Source: Hordeum vulgare subsp. vulgare
Taxonomy: Eukaryota > Streptophyta > Magnoliopsida > Poales > Poaceae
Direction of reading: 5' to 3'
NCBI RefSeq assembly: GCF_904849725.1
Contig: NC_058521.1
Coordinates: 559,508,176-559,572,175 of the forward strand
Length of the DNA: 64,000 nt
Shown: one piece after another, positions 45,778 to 57,710 of the stretch
How positions within the stretch are numbered: the stretch's first letter is position 1
Layout of the letters: every line of letters begins with the position of its first letter
Translations under genes and position numbers: made by a program
The notes under the pieces: generated by a model
The model's database searches: none
The model's input: the letters and a program-made list of their open reading frames with translations, nothing else
What the model was told of the DNA's origin: nothing

Positions 45778-46700
45778 AGAGAAGATTTCATCGCGTTTGC
45801 GATACGGAGGCGCCGCCGCATCCTGTTCTTCATCTGGAGGAATCTATTCGTAGGGTCGCTGGGCGATGATGTGTAGGATGAGATCTATCATGTAATCGAG
45901 TTAGTTTTGACGGGGATTGATCCTTAGTATCCACTATGTTCTGAGATTGATGTTGCTACTACTTTGCCATGCTTAATGCTTGTCACTAGGGCCTGAGTGC
46001 CATGATTTCAGATCTGAAATTATTATGTTGTCACCAATATATGTGTGTTTTAGATCCGATCTTGCAAGTTGTAGTTACCTACTATGTGTTATGATTCGGC
46101 AACCCCGGAGTGACAATAACCGGAACCACTCCCGGTGGTGACCATAGTTTGAGGAGTTCATGTGTTCACCAAGTGCTAATGCGTTGTCCCAGTTCTTTAT
46201 TAAAAGGAGAACCTTAATATCCTGTAGTATCCTTTTGGACCCCGCTGCTACGGGAGGGATGGACAATAGATGTCATGAAAGTTCTTTTCCCTAAGCACGT
46301 ATGACTACACACGGAATGCATGCCTACATCACATTGACGAACGAGAGCTAGCCACATATCTCTCCGTGTTATAGCTGTTGCATGATGAATATCATCCAAA
46401 CGAAACACCGACCCATTGCCTACGAGTTTGTCCCACTGCTGCTGTTACTTGTCTTGCTCTGCTGCTACTGCTGTTACTACTGTTGCTGCTGCTGTTACTA
46501 CTGTTGCTAGTTGCTACTGCTGTTACTACTGTCGCTTGCTACTGCTGTCACTACTGCTGTTCCTTGCCACTGCTATTACTTGTTACACTGCTGCTACCGG
46601 CTACAATTCTGGTTCGCTCGTCGTTGACGGGAAAAGACAATTTGGGTCGAATACTCTACCCTCGAAAATTGCCGCGAACCCACACGCTGGTGGGCCATCA
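45778..46700 (+). repeat. LTR2, right segment (5' LTR of internal copy B)
   Basis: The LTR resumes with AGAGAAGATTTCATCGCG after the TCAAG duplication and ends CTGGTGGGCCATCA. Relative to LTR1 it lacks about 107 bp (equivalent of 2761-2867, next to 45840) and about 215 bp (equivalent of about 3662-3879, near 46636). These two losses remove the donor-like and acceptor-like sequences noted in LTR1. A triplet-rich tract is at 46434-46605. Confidence 0.85.
46434..46605 (+). repeat. CTG/TTA triplet-rich tract in LTR2
   Basis: This is the counterpart of 3463-3635, with a different number of units. Leucine-rich ORFs across it (46378-46737, 46416-46715) are compositional. Confidence 0.8.
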
Positions 46701-46720
46701 ACAACATTCTTCTAGTTTCG

Positions 46721-46813
46721 CTGCCGGGGAGTGCTAGCAGCATTCTTCTGGTGCCGTTGCAGGGGAAGGTCTGTTGTCACGGAAGCAACATTTTTTTGGC
46801 ACCGTTGCCGAGG
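46721..46813 (+). other. Primer binding site region, copy B, repeated motif
   Basis: Three PBS-like motifs of tRNA-Asp type occur in a row: CGCTGCCGGGGAG near 46720, TGGTGCCGTTGCAGGGG at 46749-46765 and TGGCACCGTTGCCGAGG at 46797-46813. None is a perfect match, unlike 4071-4087 in copy A. Confidence 0.55.
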
Positions 46814-46864
46814 AGGGATTGCTATATTCTTTGAGTCACTTGGGATTTATATCTGCTGATCACT

Positions 46865-49751
46865 ATGAAGAATCCGAAGGATCCAAAAACCAAAGTCTTG
46901 CCCTCAACTACGAGGGGAGGTAAGGAATTGCCATCTAGCTCTCCACTTGATTCACCTTCAGTTATGAGTAAGTTTGCGACATCACCTGCTGCTAGAAATC
47001 TTGATATGTCGCTTGTGCTTGATGAAGATTATGATGCTGCTGCTAGAGATGATATGCTTGATACTGCTAGAGATGCTTTGCCTGATGATGCTAGAGATGA
47101 TATGCTTGATACTATGCCTGATGATGCTATGCTTGATACTGCTAGAGATGCTTTGCCTGATTATGCTAGAGATGCTATGCTTGATACTATGCCTGATGAT
47201 GCTATGCTTGATACTTCTAGAGATACTACTTTGCCTCATGTGCCACTAGGGGTGTTCCTTGATGCTCATATTGCTAGAGTTACTGCCAATGCTCATGATG
47301 CTTATGAAACTGCCGATACTATTGAGATAGAACCTGCTTTTGCTCCTGTTAGATCTAGCTCTCCTAGATATGAATTGCCTGATATACCTGAGGGTTATGT
47401 TATGGAGCGAGAGATAGCTGAGGATTTTCTTGCGTGTAAGGATGTCTATGACGCTGAGAAATTACTTCTCAAGTGGAAGGAAAAATCTCTAAAAGCCAGG
47501 ATGAAATATGACCCGAAGTTTGCCACTTCACCTATCTTTATCACCGATAAGGATTATGAATTCTCTGTCGATCCTGAGATAATCTCTCTAGTCGAATCTG
47601 ATCCTTTCCACGGTTATGAGTGTGAGACGGTGCTAGCCCATCTTACCAAACTACACGATATAGCCACCCTTTTCACTAGTGAGGAGAAGATCCGCCACTA
47701 CTATATCCTTAAGCTGTTTCCTTTCTCTCTAAAGGATGACACTAAAGCCTGGTTCACTTCTCTTGCTCCTGGATGTGTGAGTAGTCCCCAGGATATGGGT
47801 TATTACTTCTGTGAGAAATATTTCCCTGCCCATAAGAAGCAAGCTGCCTTGTAGGAAATGTACAACTTTGGTCAGCTCAAAGAAGAGAGTCTCCCACAAG
47901 CATGGGGGAGGCTCGTCCAGCTAGAGAATGCTTTGCCTGATCACCCTCTTAAGAAGAGCGAGATACTTGATATCTTCTATAACAGACTTACCGATGCTTC
48001 TAGAGACCACCTAGATAGTTGTGCCGGTTGTGTTTTTAGGGAACGAACTGTAGATCAAGCTGAGACTCTACTGAATAACATCTTGATCAACGATAATGCT
48101 TGGACTATTCCCGAACCACCTCCTAAGCCAACTCCGAAGAAAAGAGGTATTCTATTCCTCAGTCCCGAAGATATGCAAGAAGCCAATAAATCTATGCAAG
48201 AGAAAGGCATTAGATCTGAAGATGTCAAATATCTACCACCCATCGAAGAGATCCATGGTCTTGATAACCCGATACAGGTATTAGAAGTAAATTCTCTGCA
48301 TAGGTTTGATGAGAGTGATATTCCTTTTGATAAACCTGCTAGCCTATGCTTTGATGAATTTGTAAAACTTTGTTGCCAAACAGCAGCGTTTCAATGATTA
48401 TGTTAGCAGACATTTGGAACAAAGTACTCGTATGCTTAGTCATTTAAGTGCTTGCGTTGACAGAAATGTCAATGATCTGAAGCTTCTGAGTAAACATATC
48501 TCTATGATTACTACTCAGGTAGAACAAGTACTTAAATCTCAGAATGACCTGCTCAATGAATTAATTGAAAACTTTGTCAGAGTCATTACTAGAGGAGGCA
48601 AAATGACTTAGGAACCTTTGTATACTGAGGGTCATCCTAAGAGAGTTGATCAAGAATCTCAAGGAATTAATGCAGATACACCCAGTCATCCTAAGGAGAA
48701 GAAGAAGGATGATAGAAACCTGCATGTCAGTTCACCAAATACTATCACACCTGAAGAACCAAATGATATTTCTGTGTGTGATGCAGAAACACAATCTGGT
48801 GATGCACATGAACCTGGTGACAATATGGACAGCGATGTTCATACTGATGCTCAACCTAGCAATGATAAGGATGTGGAGATTGAACCCATGGTTAATCCTG
48901 ATAACCCACAACCTAAGAGATACGATAAGAATGACTTCACTGCTAGGAAACATGGTAAAGAAAGAGAGCCATGGGTTCATAGACCTATGCCCTTTCCTCC
49001 TAAGCCATCCAAGAAAAAGGATAATGAGGATTTTGAGCGCTTTATTGAAATGATAAGACCCGTCTTTCTGCAGATGCGGTTAGTTGATATGCTCAAAATG
49101 TCTCCGTATGACAAGTACATGAAAGATATCGTGACCAATAAACGGAAGATACCAGATCTTGAGATCTCCACCATGCTTGCCAATTACACTTTCAAAGGTG
49201 GAACTCCTAAGAAACTTGGTGATCCTGGAGTGCCCACTATGCCTTGCTCCATTAAAGGAAACTACGTAAGAACTGCCTTATGTGACCTTGGAGCCAGAGT
49301 TAGTGTTATGCCGCTCTCTCTTTATAGTAGACTTGAACTGGACAAGTTGACACCTACTGAAATCTCTCTGCAAATGGTCGACAAATCAACTGCTTTCCCT
49401 GTTGGCATTTGCAAGGATGTGCCTGTTGTGGTTGCTAACACCACTATCTTAACAGACTTAGTTTTCTTGGATATTCGCGAGGACGATGCCATGGCGGTCA
49501 TCCTTGGAAGACCCTTTTTAAGCACTGCAGGGGATGTTATAGATTGCAATAAAGGCAATGTCAGTTTCCATGTCAACGGTAATGAGCATACCGTGCACTT
49601 TCCGAAGAAACGATATCAAGTACATTGCATCAATGCTATCGAAAAAACTTCATCAATTCTTATTGGGAGCATGGAATGCCCTATTCCTCGTGTCAAGATG
49701 AAGTATGATTTGCTTGTTGGGGAGATTCATATCCCCATTGAGGTGACTTAG
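46865..49751 (+). pseudogene. gag-protease polyprotein, copy B
   Basis: The frame begins at ATG 46865 (MKNPKDPKTK) and ends at 49751. It is broken by TAG at 47852 (CAG in copy A), a one-base insertion near 48361-48368 (the TTTGTAAAAC region) and TAG at 48609 (CAG in A). Domain order matches A: Asp/Ala-rich repeats, gag core (LFPFSLKDDTKAWFTSLAPG, EESLPQAWGRLV), acidic linker and retropepsin-like protease with CDLGARVSVMP (Asp at 49284) and AVILGRPFLSTAGDVIDC. About 961 residues would be encoded without the breaks. The disabling lesions differ from those of A, so each copy decayed separately after they were formed. No RT or integrase follows. Confidence 0.9.
47027..47235 (+). repeat. Tandem codon repeat in gag B
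   Basis: Units encoding DAMLDTARDALPDDARD and DDMLDTMPDDAMLDT alternate. The array is longer than and rearranged relative to 4291-4480, indicating unit gain or loss by slippage or unequal exchange. Confidence 0.75.
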
Positions 49752-50534
49752 TGGCTATTCGAAAATTCTCCGTTCTCTCTTGCGATTCGAGAAAGTTTTG
49801 TCATAAGGATTTGATCAACCCCATTGACGGATTTCTTTCGATGATCATGAAATGGATGAATCAAAGAGTCACATACCTCGGTTTTAAGCTTTCATTTTCT
49901 GTTACTTAGAAGAAAAATGATAGTTTTAGTTTAGTTTTTCCTGTTTTCTGTTTTAGCGTTCCGGAGAAAAATACCTCGAAAATAAAAGTTCTCCGATGGT
50001 CCTGAAAATCTAGTATGATATTTTCTGGAATATTCGAAAAATATTGGGACAGAGAGCTGGCCTGGGGGTCACCCTAGTGGGCCACAAGCCCTGTCACCGT
50101 GGGGTACCCCCCTGGCCACGGGGAGCAAGCTTCTGGGGCCCACAGGGCCCCCTCCACTCATTCCAGCTCCCATCATCTTCTTCTTCCCCCAGAAAAAATT
50201 GTTTCGTAGCTCAAACCCGTGTTCTTGCTCATTTGGCTGTGTTTTCGATCTCCTTGCTCAAAGCATCATTCCCCGAACCGTTTTGGGGAAATTACTCCTT
50301 GGTAAGTGACTCCACCATTGGTCCAATTAGTTTTTGCTCTAGTGCTTTATCCTTCGCGTATTCTTGCTACCTTGGTGACCCTATTCTTGAGCTTGAAATG
50401 TTGATTTTAGCTGGTCCCAAGTAGTTTTAGCGCGTGATACAGTATCTAGGCACTAGTAGGAGTAGTTGCTACAAGGTGTGGTTGGTCTTTATTCACATTT
50501 CTCTTGAACTTCAAAATTTCAGCAAAGAGAAATT
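49752..50534 (+). promoter_or_regulatory. ORF2 leader B with LTR-like module and candidate intron
   Basis: This is the counterpart of 15412-16194. The LTR-like segment is 49981-50171. The hairpin ends are CCACAAGC at 50082-50089 and GCTTCTGG at 50129-50136, and the inner arms read CCGTGG and CCACGG. In the LTRs the same arms read CCGCGG and CCGCGG, so pairing is kept through a different base pair. The candidate intron runs 50302-50522, again 221 bp, with GTAAGTG donor and AATTTCAG acceptor, ending 12 bases before the ORF2 start. Confidence 0.55.
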
Positions 50535-51559
50535 ATGTTCAGGAGGAAGTTTCATGGTGGTTCCTCAAGTAAGAAGGGTCCCCGTCTTTCTTTTCGGGAG
50601 CCTGATCCTTATCAACTAAGGGACGCACCTATACAACCATGTGAATGGCCTTCCGATGAGTTCATGATCGAAGCAGGCTTCAAGGATGAGTTTGATACAC
50701 TTGTCCGCAATGCCGGGTTAGAAGAATTCCTCTTAGATAAATGTGAACAATATGCTATGCTCACTGCCTCTTTCGTGCGTAGATTTAAATTTTCAGTTGG
50801 CCATGACTCATCCATAATGTTTGATCTGTATGATAAATCCTATGCCATGGATTTGGAGGATTTCAATAGGATTTGCAAAATACCCGATGGGGGTAATCTT
50901 AAAGATCGTGCGAAATCTTCGGTTAGAGATTTTTTTCTCTAGTATATCTGTTGGAGAAACTAGAGACATCACGCAAGCTGCCATAGGAAACATTCATTTC
51001 CCCTGCCTTGCACTACTTTTCCCTCTTCATAGGTAGATGCATTAACGGCAAGGTTGAACATTGTCACCTGTGTGCATCCGACCTTACTATCCTTAAGAGC
51101 GCAGTTACGGGTGATAAAATCTTCAACATGGGAGTTATTATAGCAAGGAGGCTGAATAAAAACGCTATTGAGGGAGATTTCTTTGGCGGCATCTATGCCA
51201 CTCGCATAGCAAATTTTCTTGGAGTACCCATCCGCGCAGGAGATCCCCCTCTTCATACAGCTTTCCTTGACCGCGTCGCTTTGACACGCTACCAGTTTCT
51301 TGAGAGGAATGATGAATCCCTCCTATACCGATTGATATTTAACCGGCAGCGTGTCTTCCATATTACCCTTCCTGCTCCTGCTTTCTTTGACTTTCAGGTA
51401 AAACGGAGATACTACATAACCATAGGAGAGGCAGAGGAGTATGAGAGGGAGGCGACGGCTGCTCGTCTTTGTGAGGCAGCTATTCAGGCAGTGGCTACAG
51501 CCCTCCCGTATAACCCCGATTTTGATTTTGGATTTCGCCAGGACCGTCCTTGGGAGTAG
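50535..51559 (+). pseudogene. ORF2 of copy B, two frameshifts
   Basis: The frame is homologous over its whole length to the intact ORF2 at 16195-17217 and starts MFRRKFHGGSSSKKG. One extra T in a T run near 50935 closes the first frame at 50942, and one extra T near 51003 (CCCCTGCC against CCCCGCC in A) shifts it again. The remainder is open from 51008 to the stop at 51559, with GDFFGGIYATRIANFLGVPI and LPAPAFFDF retained. Function unknown; see the intact copy. The lesions are single-base changes in homopolymers, so base-call errors are a possible alternative for the first. Confidence 0.85.
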
Positions 51560-51562
51560 ACC

Positions 51563-51593
51563 AAGCTAGGCTAAAATCCTAAGCTTGGGGGAG
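51563..51593 (+). other. Internal PPT-like motif with hairpin, copy B
   Basis: AAGCTAGG (51563-51570) can pair with CCTAAGCTT (51578-51586) and the right arm continues into GGGGGAGT. AAGCTTGGGGGAGT (51580-51593) is identical to the terminal tract at 60397-60410. It begins just after the ORF2 stop, as in copy A. Confidence 0.65.
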
Positions 51594-52465
51594 TACGTGT
51601 TCTCACCGACCTTACATTCATGCTTATGCTTTCGCTTTGTTCGCCGGTGTTTACACTTTGCCACTGTATTATCCATGATAGTTTATTTTTCATTTTCTTG
51701 TTTTCTTGTTTTGTGTCCTTTTGAGCAAACCCAAAAAGATTTTCCTTTCTTCTTTTGCTTGTTGGGAGTTTTCCCGTGTAAATGGTTTTCTTTTTCTTTG
51801 GGTCAAGGTAGAAGATATTGGTTACAATGTTTAGTGGCTCTTGCATGCATACCTGTTTAGCTTTCAAAGAGCCATATTACTTTGTCTTCTCCTTTGTGTT
51901 TGCCTGCAGATTCAGCTTAGTCCATTGCACGAGCACGCTTATTATTGTTCACATCGTTCAATCGTGCAAGTGAAAGGCAATAATGATGATATATGATGAA
52001 GTGACTCAGACTGGAAAAGCTGGTATGAACTCTGTCTATTTTGTTTTTGTAAATATGACTAGCTTGTCATCCCAGATTCAGCTTTGTTGTGAGAGAACCA
52101 TGTTTGTAATGACAACTTAGAGATCATAGTTTGTGATGCCATGCTTATTTAGCTAGGAGCTTATATTGTTTTGTCTTGAATGCCAACATAGATTTTGAGA
52201 TGACTATGATGTAGTATGATAGGATGGTATTCTCCTTTGAATGATTCAAGTGGCTTGACTTGGCGCATGTTCATGCATGTAGTTGAAACAAAATCAACAT
52301 AGCCTCTATGATGTTCGTGTTCATGGTGATTTATATCTTGTTCATGCTTGCACTCCATGTTAGTCAAACTCATTGCATCTTGATGACTATTGTCGCTCTC
52401 TAGTTGGTCGCTTCCCAGTCTTTTGCTAGCCTTCATTTGTACTAAGCGGAATACTGCTTATGCAT
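51594..52465 (+). other. Non-coding 3' domain of internal copy B, first part
   Basis: This stretch aligns with 17256-18122 of copy A and has no gene. It ends with TGCAT (52461-52465), the target duplication of the M2 insertion. Confidence 0.7.
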
Positions 52466-54106
52466 TGATGTATACTACACAACCTTCTCCTTGTAGACGT
52501 TGTTGGGCCTCCAAGTGCAGAGGGTTGTAGGACAGTAGCAGTTTTCCCTCAAGTGGGTGACCTAAGGTTTATCAATCCGCGGGAGGCGTAGGATGAAGGT
52601 GGTCTCTCTCAAGCAACCCTGCAACCAAATAACAAAGAGTCTCTTGTGTCCCCAACACACCTAATACAATGGTAAGTTGTATAGGTGCACTAGTTCGTCG
52701 AAGAGATGGTGATACAAGTGCAATATGGATGGTAGATATAGGTTTTTGGAATCTGAAATTACGAAAACAGCAAGGTAACAAATGGTAAAAGTGACACGAA
52801 CGGTATTGCAATGTGTGGAAACAAGGACTAGGGTTCATACTTTCACTAGTGAAGTTCTCTCAACAATGATAACATAATTGGATCATATAACTAGCCCTCA
52901 ACATGCAACAAAGAGTCACTCCAAAATCACTAATAGCGGGGAACAAACGAAGAGATTATTGTTGGGTACGAAACCACCACAAAGTTATTCTTTCTGATCG
53001 ATCTATCATAGAGTTCGTACTAGAATAACACTTTAAGATACATATCAATCAAGACGCTAATGTCACCTAGATACTCCATTGTCACCTCAAGTATCTATGG
53101 GTATGATTATACGATATGCATCACACAATCTCAGAATCATCTATTCAACCAACACATAGAACTTCAAAGAGTGCCCCAAAGTTTCTACCAGAGAGTCAAA
53201 ATGTGTGCCAACCCCTGTGCATAGGTTCCCAATGTCACAAACCTGCAAGTTGATCACCAAAACATACATCAAGTACTCACATGAATCCACGTGTGCCAAC
53301 CCATGTGCATAGGTTCCCAATTGTCACAAACCCGCAAGTTGATCACAGCAGATAGACACGTGCAAGACATACATCAAGTGTTCTTAAAGACTCAATCCGA
53401 TAAGATAACTCCAAAGGGGAAACTCAATTCATTACAAGAAGGAGAGGGGGAAGAACATCATAAGATCCAACTATAGTAGCAAAGCCCATGGTACATCGAG
53501 ATCAAGACATCTCAAGAACACGAGAGAGAGAGAGATCAAACACATAGCTACTGGTACATACCCTCAGCCCCGAGGGAGAACTACTCCCTCCTCATCATGG
53601 AGATCGCCGGGATGATGAAGATGGCCACCGTAGATGGATTCCCCCTCCGGTAGGGTGCCGGAACGGGCTCCAGATTGGTTTTTGGTGGCTACAGAGGCTT
53701 GCGGCAGCGGAACTCCCGGTCTAGGTTTCTTTTTGGGGGTTTCTGAATTTATAGGAATTTATGGCGGTGGAATTACGTCGGTTGGGCCCACAAGGAGGTC
53801 ACAAGCCTGCCCTGCGCCACCTAGGGTGGTGGCGGCGGCGACAGGGCTTGTGACTTGGCCTTCTTCCAAAGCTTCGGGTGTCTCTTTTGGTCCAAAAAAA
53901 ATCATCGTGAAGTTTCATTCCATTTGGACTCCGTTTGAAAATGGGCCAAAAACACGGAAAAAACACAAACTGGCACTTGGCACTGAGTTAATAGGTTAGT
54001 CCCAAAAAAGATATAAAATAGCATATTCATGCATATAAAACATCCAAAGTTGACAAGATAATAGCATGGAACCATCACAAATTATAGATACGTTTGAGAC
54101 GTATCA
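52466..54106 (-). repeat. 3' LTR of M2
   Basis: The 1641-bp LTR is followed by the reversed polypurine tract. It carries a GC-rich hairpin (53799-53853, ends TCACAAGCC and GGCTTGTGA) and a tandem duplication of 88-bp period (53203-53385). Confidence 0.92.
53203..53385 (-). repeat. 88-bp tandem duplication in M2 3' LTR
   Basis: Two units start GTGTGCCAACCC at 53203 and 53291 and both include GTGCATAGGTTCCCAA, CAAGTTGATCAC and ACATACATCAAGT. The 5' LTR has the same pair at 58449 and 58537, so the duplication predates insertion. Confidence 0.85.
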
Positions 54107-56809
54107 AGCATCCCCAAGCTTAACTCCTGCTCGTCCTCGAGTAGGGAAGTGATAAAGAATGAATTTTTGATGCTTTCATGCTACCTAGCATAGATGTCCT
54201 TTGTAACTCCTCTTATGTGACGTGAATGTTCAGATCCATTAGATTCAAAACAATAGTTTGCTATTGACGTGGAAACAATAATAATTCAAGCAAACTAGCA
54301 AGGTAATCATGAACTTTCAAAATAACAAGGCCAAAAGAAAGTTATCCCTACAAAAGCATATAGTCTGGCTATGCTGTATCATCATTCCACAACGAATTTA
54401 AATCATGCACAACCCCGGTATTGGCCAAGTAATAGTTTCACACCTTTACTTTCTCAAACCTTTTCAACTCTCACGCAATACATGAGCGTGAGCCATGGTT
54501 TTAGCACTAGAAGTGGTGTGGAGTGTGGTGGAGGTTGCAAGACAAAAAAGGAGAAGATGATCACATTAAATAGGCATATCAATAAGCTGTGGAGATGCTC
54601 ATCAATAGATATCAATGTGAACGAGTAGGGATTGCCATACAAATGATGCACTAGAGCTAAGAGTATGTGAAAGCTCTTAAAGAAAACTAGTGCGTGTGCA
54701 TCCAACTTGCTTGCTCACGAAGACCTAAGGCAATTTTGAGGAAGCCTATCATTGGAATATACAAGACAAGTTATATAATGAAAATTTCCCACTAGCTATA
54801 TGGTGGTGACAAAACGAGAGACTCTCAATCATGAAGATCATGGTGCTTAATAAGCACAAGTGTGGAAGGATAGTAGCATTGTCCCTCTCTTTTTCTCTCA
54901 TTTTTTTTGGTGGGCTCTTTGGCCTCTTTTTTTTTGGTGGGCATCTTTGGCCTCTTTTTGTAAATGGGCTTTGCTGGCCTCTTTTATTTCCTCACATGGG
55001 ACAATGCTCCATCAGTGATGATCATCACACTTACAACTCGAAAGTTAGAGCAATGATGACTCTATATGAAATGCCTTCGGTAGTGTACCGTGACAATGAT
55101 CTAGCATGGCATAGACATCAATGTAAACATCATGCTAGATATCTTATGATCATGCAATGGCAATGTAGAAGTGGTGGCACATGTTATGGTGTTAGTTGCA
55201 TGGCAATATATCTCGGAATGACTTCGAAAAAGCCATAGTAGGTAGGTATGGTGGCTGTTTTGAGGGAGGCTAATGGTGGGTTTTGTGCACCGGCAAAAGT
55301 TGCACGACACTAAGAAGATAGTGATGGTGGAAGGTGAAAGTGCATCTAAACCATGGACTCAACATTAGTCATGAAGAACTCATATACTTGTTGCAAAAGT
55401 TTTATTAGTAATCGAAACAAAGCATTCAACGCATACTCCTAGGGGAAGGGTTGGTAGGTATAAACCATCGCGCGATCCCGACCGCCACACAAAGGATGAC
55501 AATCAAAAGACTAACCATGCTCAGACTTAATCACATAGCGGTTCACCATACGTGCATGCTACGGGAATCACTGACTTCAACACAAGTATTTCTAGATCCA
55601 CAACACCTTACTAGCATAACTTCAATATTACCACAACCATATCTCAAAACTAATTGAGAGGAATCAAACTTCTCTAACTATTCAATGCACATGAAGGTGG
55701 ACGTTTTCGTATCCCTTTGGATAACTACCCCTTTTGAGACTACTTTCAAAGCATAGATCAACTACCAAGCCATGCACCGCTGCGCTCTAAAAGATATAAG
55801 TGAAGCACATAGAGCAAAAGTATCTAGCTCAAAAGATATAAGTGAAGCACATGTGAGCTCAATTGTCTACCAAAGGATATAAGTGAAGCTCAAAAAAATC
55901 ACGGTGAGTGCATGTCTCTCTCTAGGTGTGCAGCAAGGATGATTGTGACACAACAAAAATAAAAGACTCCTACGATACAAGACGCTCAAAGCAAAAACAC
56001 ATAACATGTGGTGAATAAAAATATAGCCCCAAGTAACGTTACCGATGGATTGAAGATGAAAGAGGGGATGCCTTCCCGAGGCATCCCCAAGCTTAGGCTT
56101 TTACGGCATACTTGAATCTATTGGGGTGCCTTGGGCATCCCCAAGGTTGAGCTCTTGCCACTCTTTATCTCTTTGTCCATAAGAACTTCACCCAAAACTT
56201 GAAAACTTCAGAACACGAAACTTAAACAGAAACTCGTGATAACATTAGTATGAGAAAGCAAACCACCACTTCCTTAGGTACTATAGCAAACTTAAATTCT
56301 ACTTATGCCGATGTTGGGTTACTGTATTTTCAATCTTCCATGGCTAATACCCCCCGATACTATCCATAGTTTCATCAAAATAAGCAACCAACACAACAAA
56401 AAGAGAATATGTTAACAGCAGACCAGTCTGTAGCAATCTGTATATTTAGTATACCTATGGTACTTAAAAAATTCTGACAAATTACGACAGTCTGAAGAAT
56501 TTGCGTAGCAATCAGCAGAAAAGGAATCAACTCAAAAGCTCTTACAGAAAAAAATGAAAATTCATTTTGTGAGCAGAAAGTTTCTGTCTTTTCCAGCATG
56601 ACCAAACGATCATCCCCAAGACTAATCATAACGGTTTTGCTTGGCACAAACGCAAAAAGAAACACAAAAAACACAATCATAACAGAATTATGAAAGTGTG
56701 GAAAAAACAAAACAGGAAGCAAAAAGCAAAGACAAATTTATTCATTGGGTTGCCTCCCAACAAGCGCTATCGTTTAACGCCCTTAGCTAGGCATTGATTT
56801 CAATGATGC
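54107..56809 (-). other. Non-coding internal region of M2 with repeated PPT-like motifs
   Basis: The stretch has no credible gene. The terminal tract is GCATCCCCAAGCTTA at 54108-54122 (minus strand TAAGCTTGGGGATGC). The same 15 bases recur at 56081-56095, and a variant at 56135-56150. At 56064-56088 GGGGATGCCT and AGGCATCCCC form a perfect 10-bp stem with a 5-nt loop; at 56121-56145 TTGGGGTGCC and GGCATCCCCAA form a second stem with one bulge. Confidence 0.65.
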
Positions 56810-57652
56810 TCACGTAAAAGGTAAGGATTGAAACACAACGGGAGAATCATGGAACAAATGGCTAGCACATTTAAGTCTAACCCGCTTACTATGCATAGGG
56901 ATTTTGTGATCAAACAATTTATTGGAGCAAGAATCAACTAGCATAGGAAGGCAAAACAAGCATAGCTTCAAAAATTTCAACATATGGAGAGGAAGCTTGA
57001 TACTATTGCAATAACTAGAAGCATATGATCCTCTCTCATAGTAATTTTCAGTAGCATCATGAATGAATTCAACAATATAACCAGAACCTAAGGCTTTCTT
57101 TTCATGATCTACAAGCATAGGAATTTTACTACTCTCCACATAAGGAAATCTATTCTCAAGAATAGTAGTGGGAGTATCGTAAAAGACTTGAGCACTACAA
57201 ATTGTGTCCACAATGAAAAAGCAAGGTTTAGCAAAGGGGTTCTCGAGAGTATGACAAGTTTTATCATCCCTCTTCTTTAAAGCATAAGTATCCTCACAAT
57301 AATCATCATAGATAGGGGGCATGCTTTCACAAAAATGATTTTGATCATTCAAAGTGCAAGAACTAAAAAGATCATCTTTATCAAATATAGCATCCCCAAG
57401 CTTGTAGCTTTGCATATCATTAGCATCATGGTTATTCAAAGAATTCATGCTAAGAACATTGCAATCATGCTCATCATTCACATATTCTATGCCAAGCATT
57501 CTATGTAATTCTTCTTTCAGCACTTGAGCACAATTTTCCTTCCCATCATGCTCACGAAAGACATTGAAAAGAAGGAGCATATGAGGCATCCTCAATTCCA
57601 TTTTTTTGTAATTCTCAGGGAAATAACAAGAAACAAAAAGATTCAATTGCAA
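56810..57652 (-). CDS. M2 ORF, unknown function
   Basis: The open frame has 280 codons and starts MQLNLFVSCYFPENYKKMEL, close downstream of the PBS where gag would be expected. The sequence is acidic and rich in His, Asp and Cys, for example MLGIEYVNDEHDCNVLSMNS at about residues 52-71, and has no gag, zinc-knuckle, protease or polymerase motif that I can identify. Similar proteins are, from memory, common as uncharacterised predictions in Triticeae genomes, which would reflect the copy number of this family. It may be a remnant of a longer polyprotein; its function is not known. The frame is open throughout, in a non-autonomous element with otherwise non-coding DNA. Confidence 0.6.
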   Translation of the reverse strand: MQLNLFVSCYFPENYKKMELRMPHMLLLFNVFREHDGKENCAQVLKEELHRMLGIEYVNDEHDCNVLSMNSLNNHDANDMQSYKLGDAIFDKDDLFSSCTLNDQNHFCESMPPIYDDYCEDTYALKKRDDKTCHTLENPFAKPCFFIVDTICSAQVFYDTPTTILENRFPYVESSKIPMLVDHEKKALGSGYIVEFIHDATENYYERGSYASSYCNSIKLPLHMLKFLKLCLFCLPMLVDSCSNKLFDHKIPMHSKRVRLKCASHLFHDSPVVFQSLPFT

Positions 57653-57680
57653 GATCTAAAGATATACCTTCAAGTGCTAA

Positions 57681-57700
57681 CCTCCCCGACAACGGCGCCA
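57681..57700 (-). other. Primer binding site of M2 (tRNA-Asp type)
   Basis: CCTCCCCGACAACGGCGCCA on the plus strand is the complement of a TGGCGCCGTTGTCGGGGA-type PBS, one mismatch from the tRNA-Asp consensus. Ten bases separate it from the LTR at 57711, a larger gap than in the Copia elements. Confidence 0.85.
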
Positions 57701-57710
57701 GAAAAGAGCT

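Noticed and set aside
53203..53385. Possible CRISPR-like direct repeats
   Set aside because: Only two units of 88 bp inside a eukaryotic LTR, repeated in the partner LTR; no spacer structure.
56375..56722. 115-codon minus-strand ORF in M2
   Set aside because: Hydrophobic, Phe-rich translation of an A-rich plus strand; no domain and no support from position.
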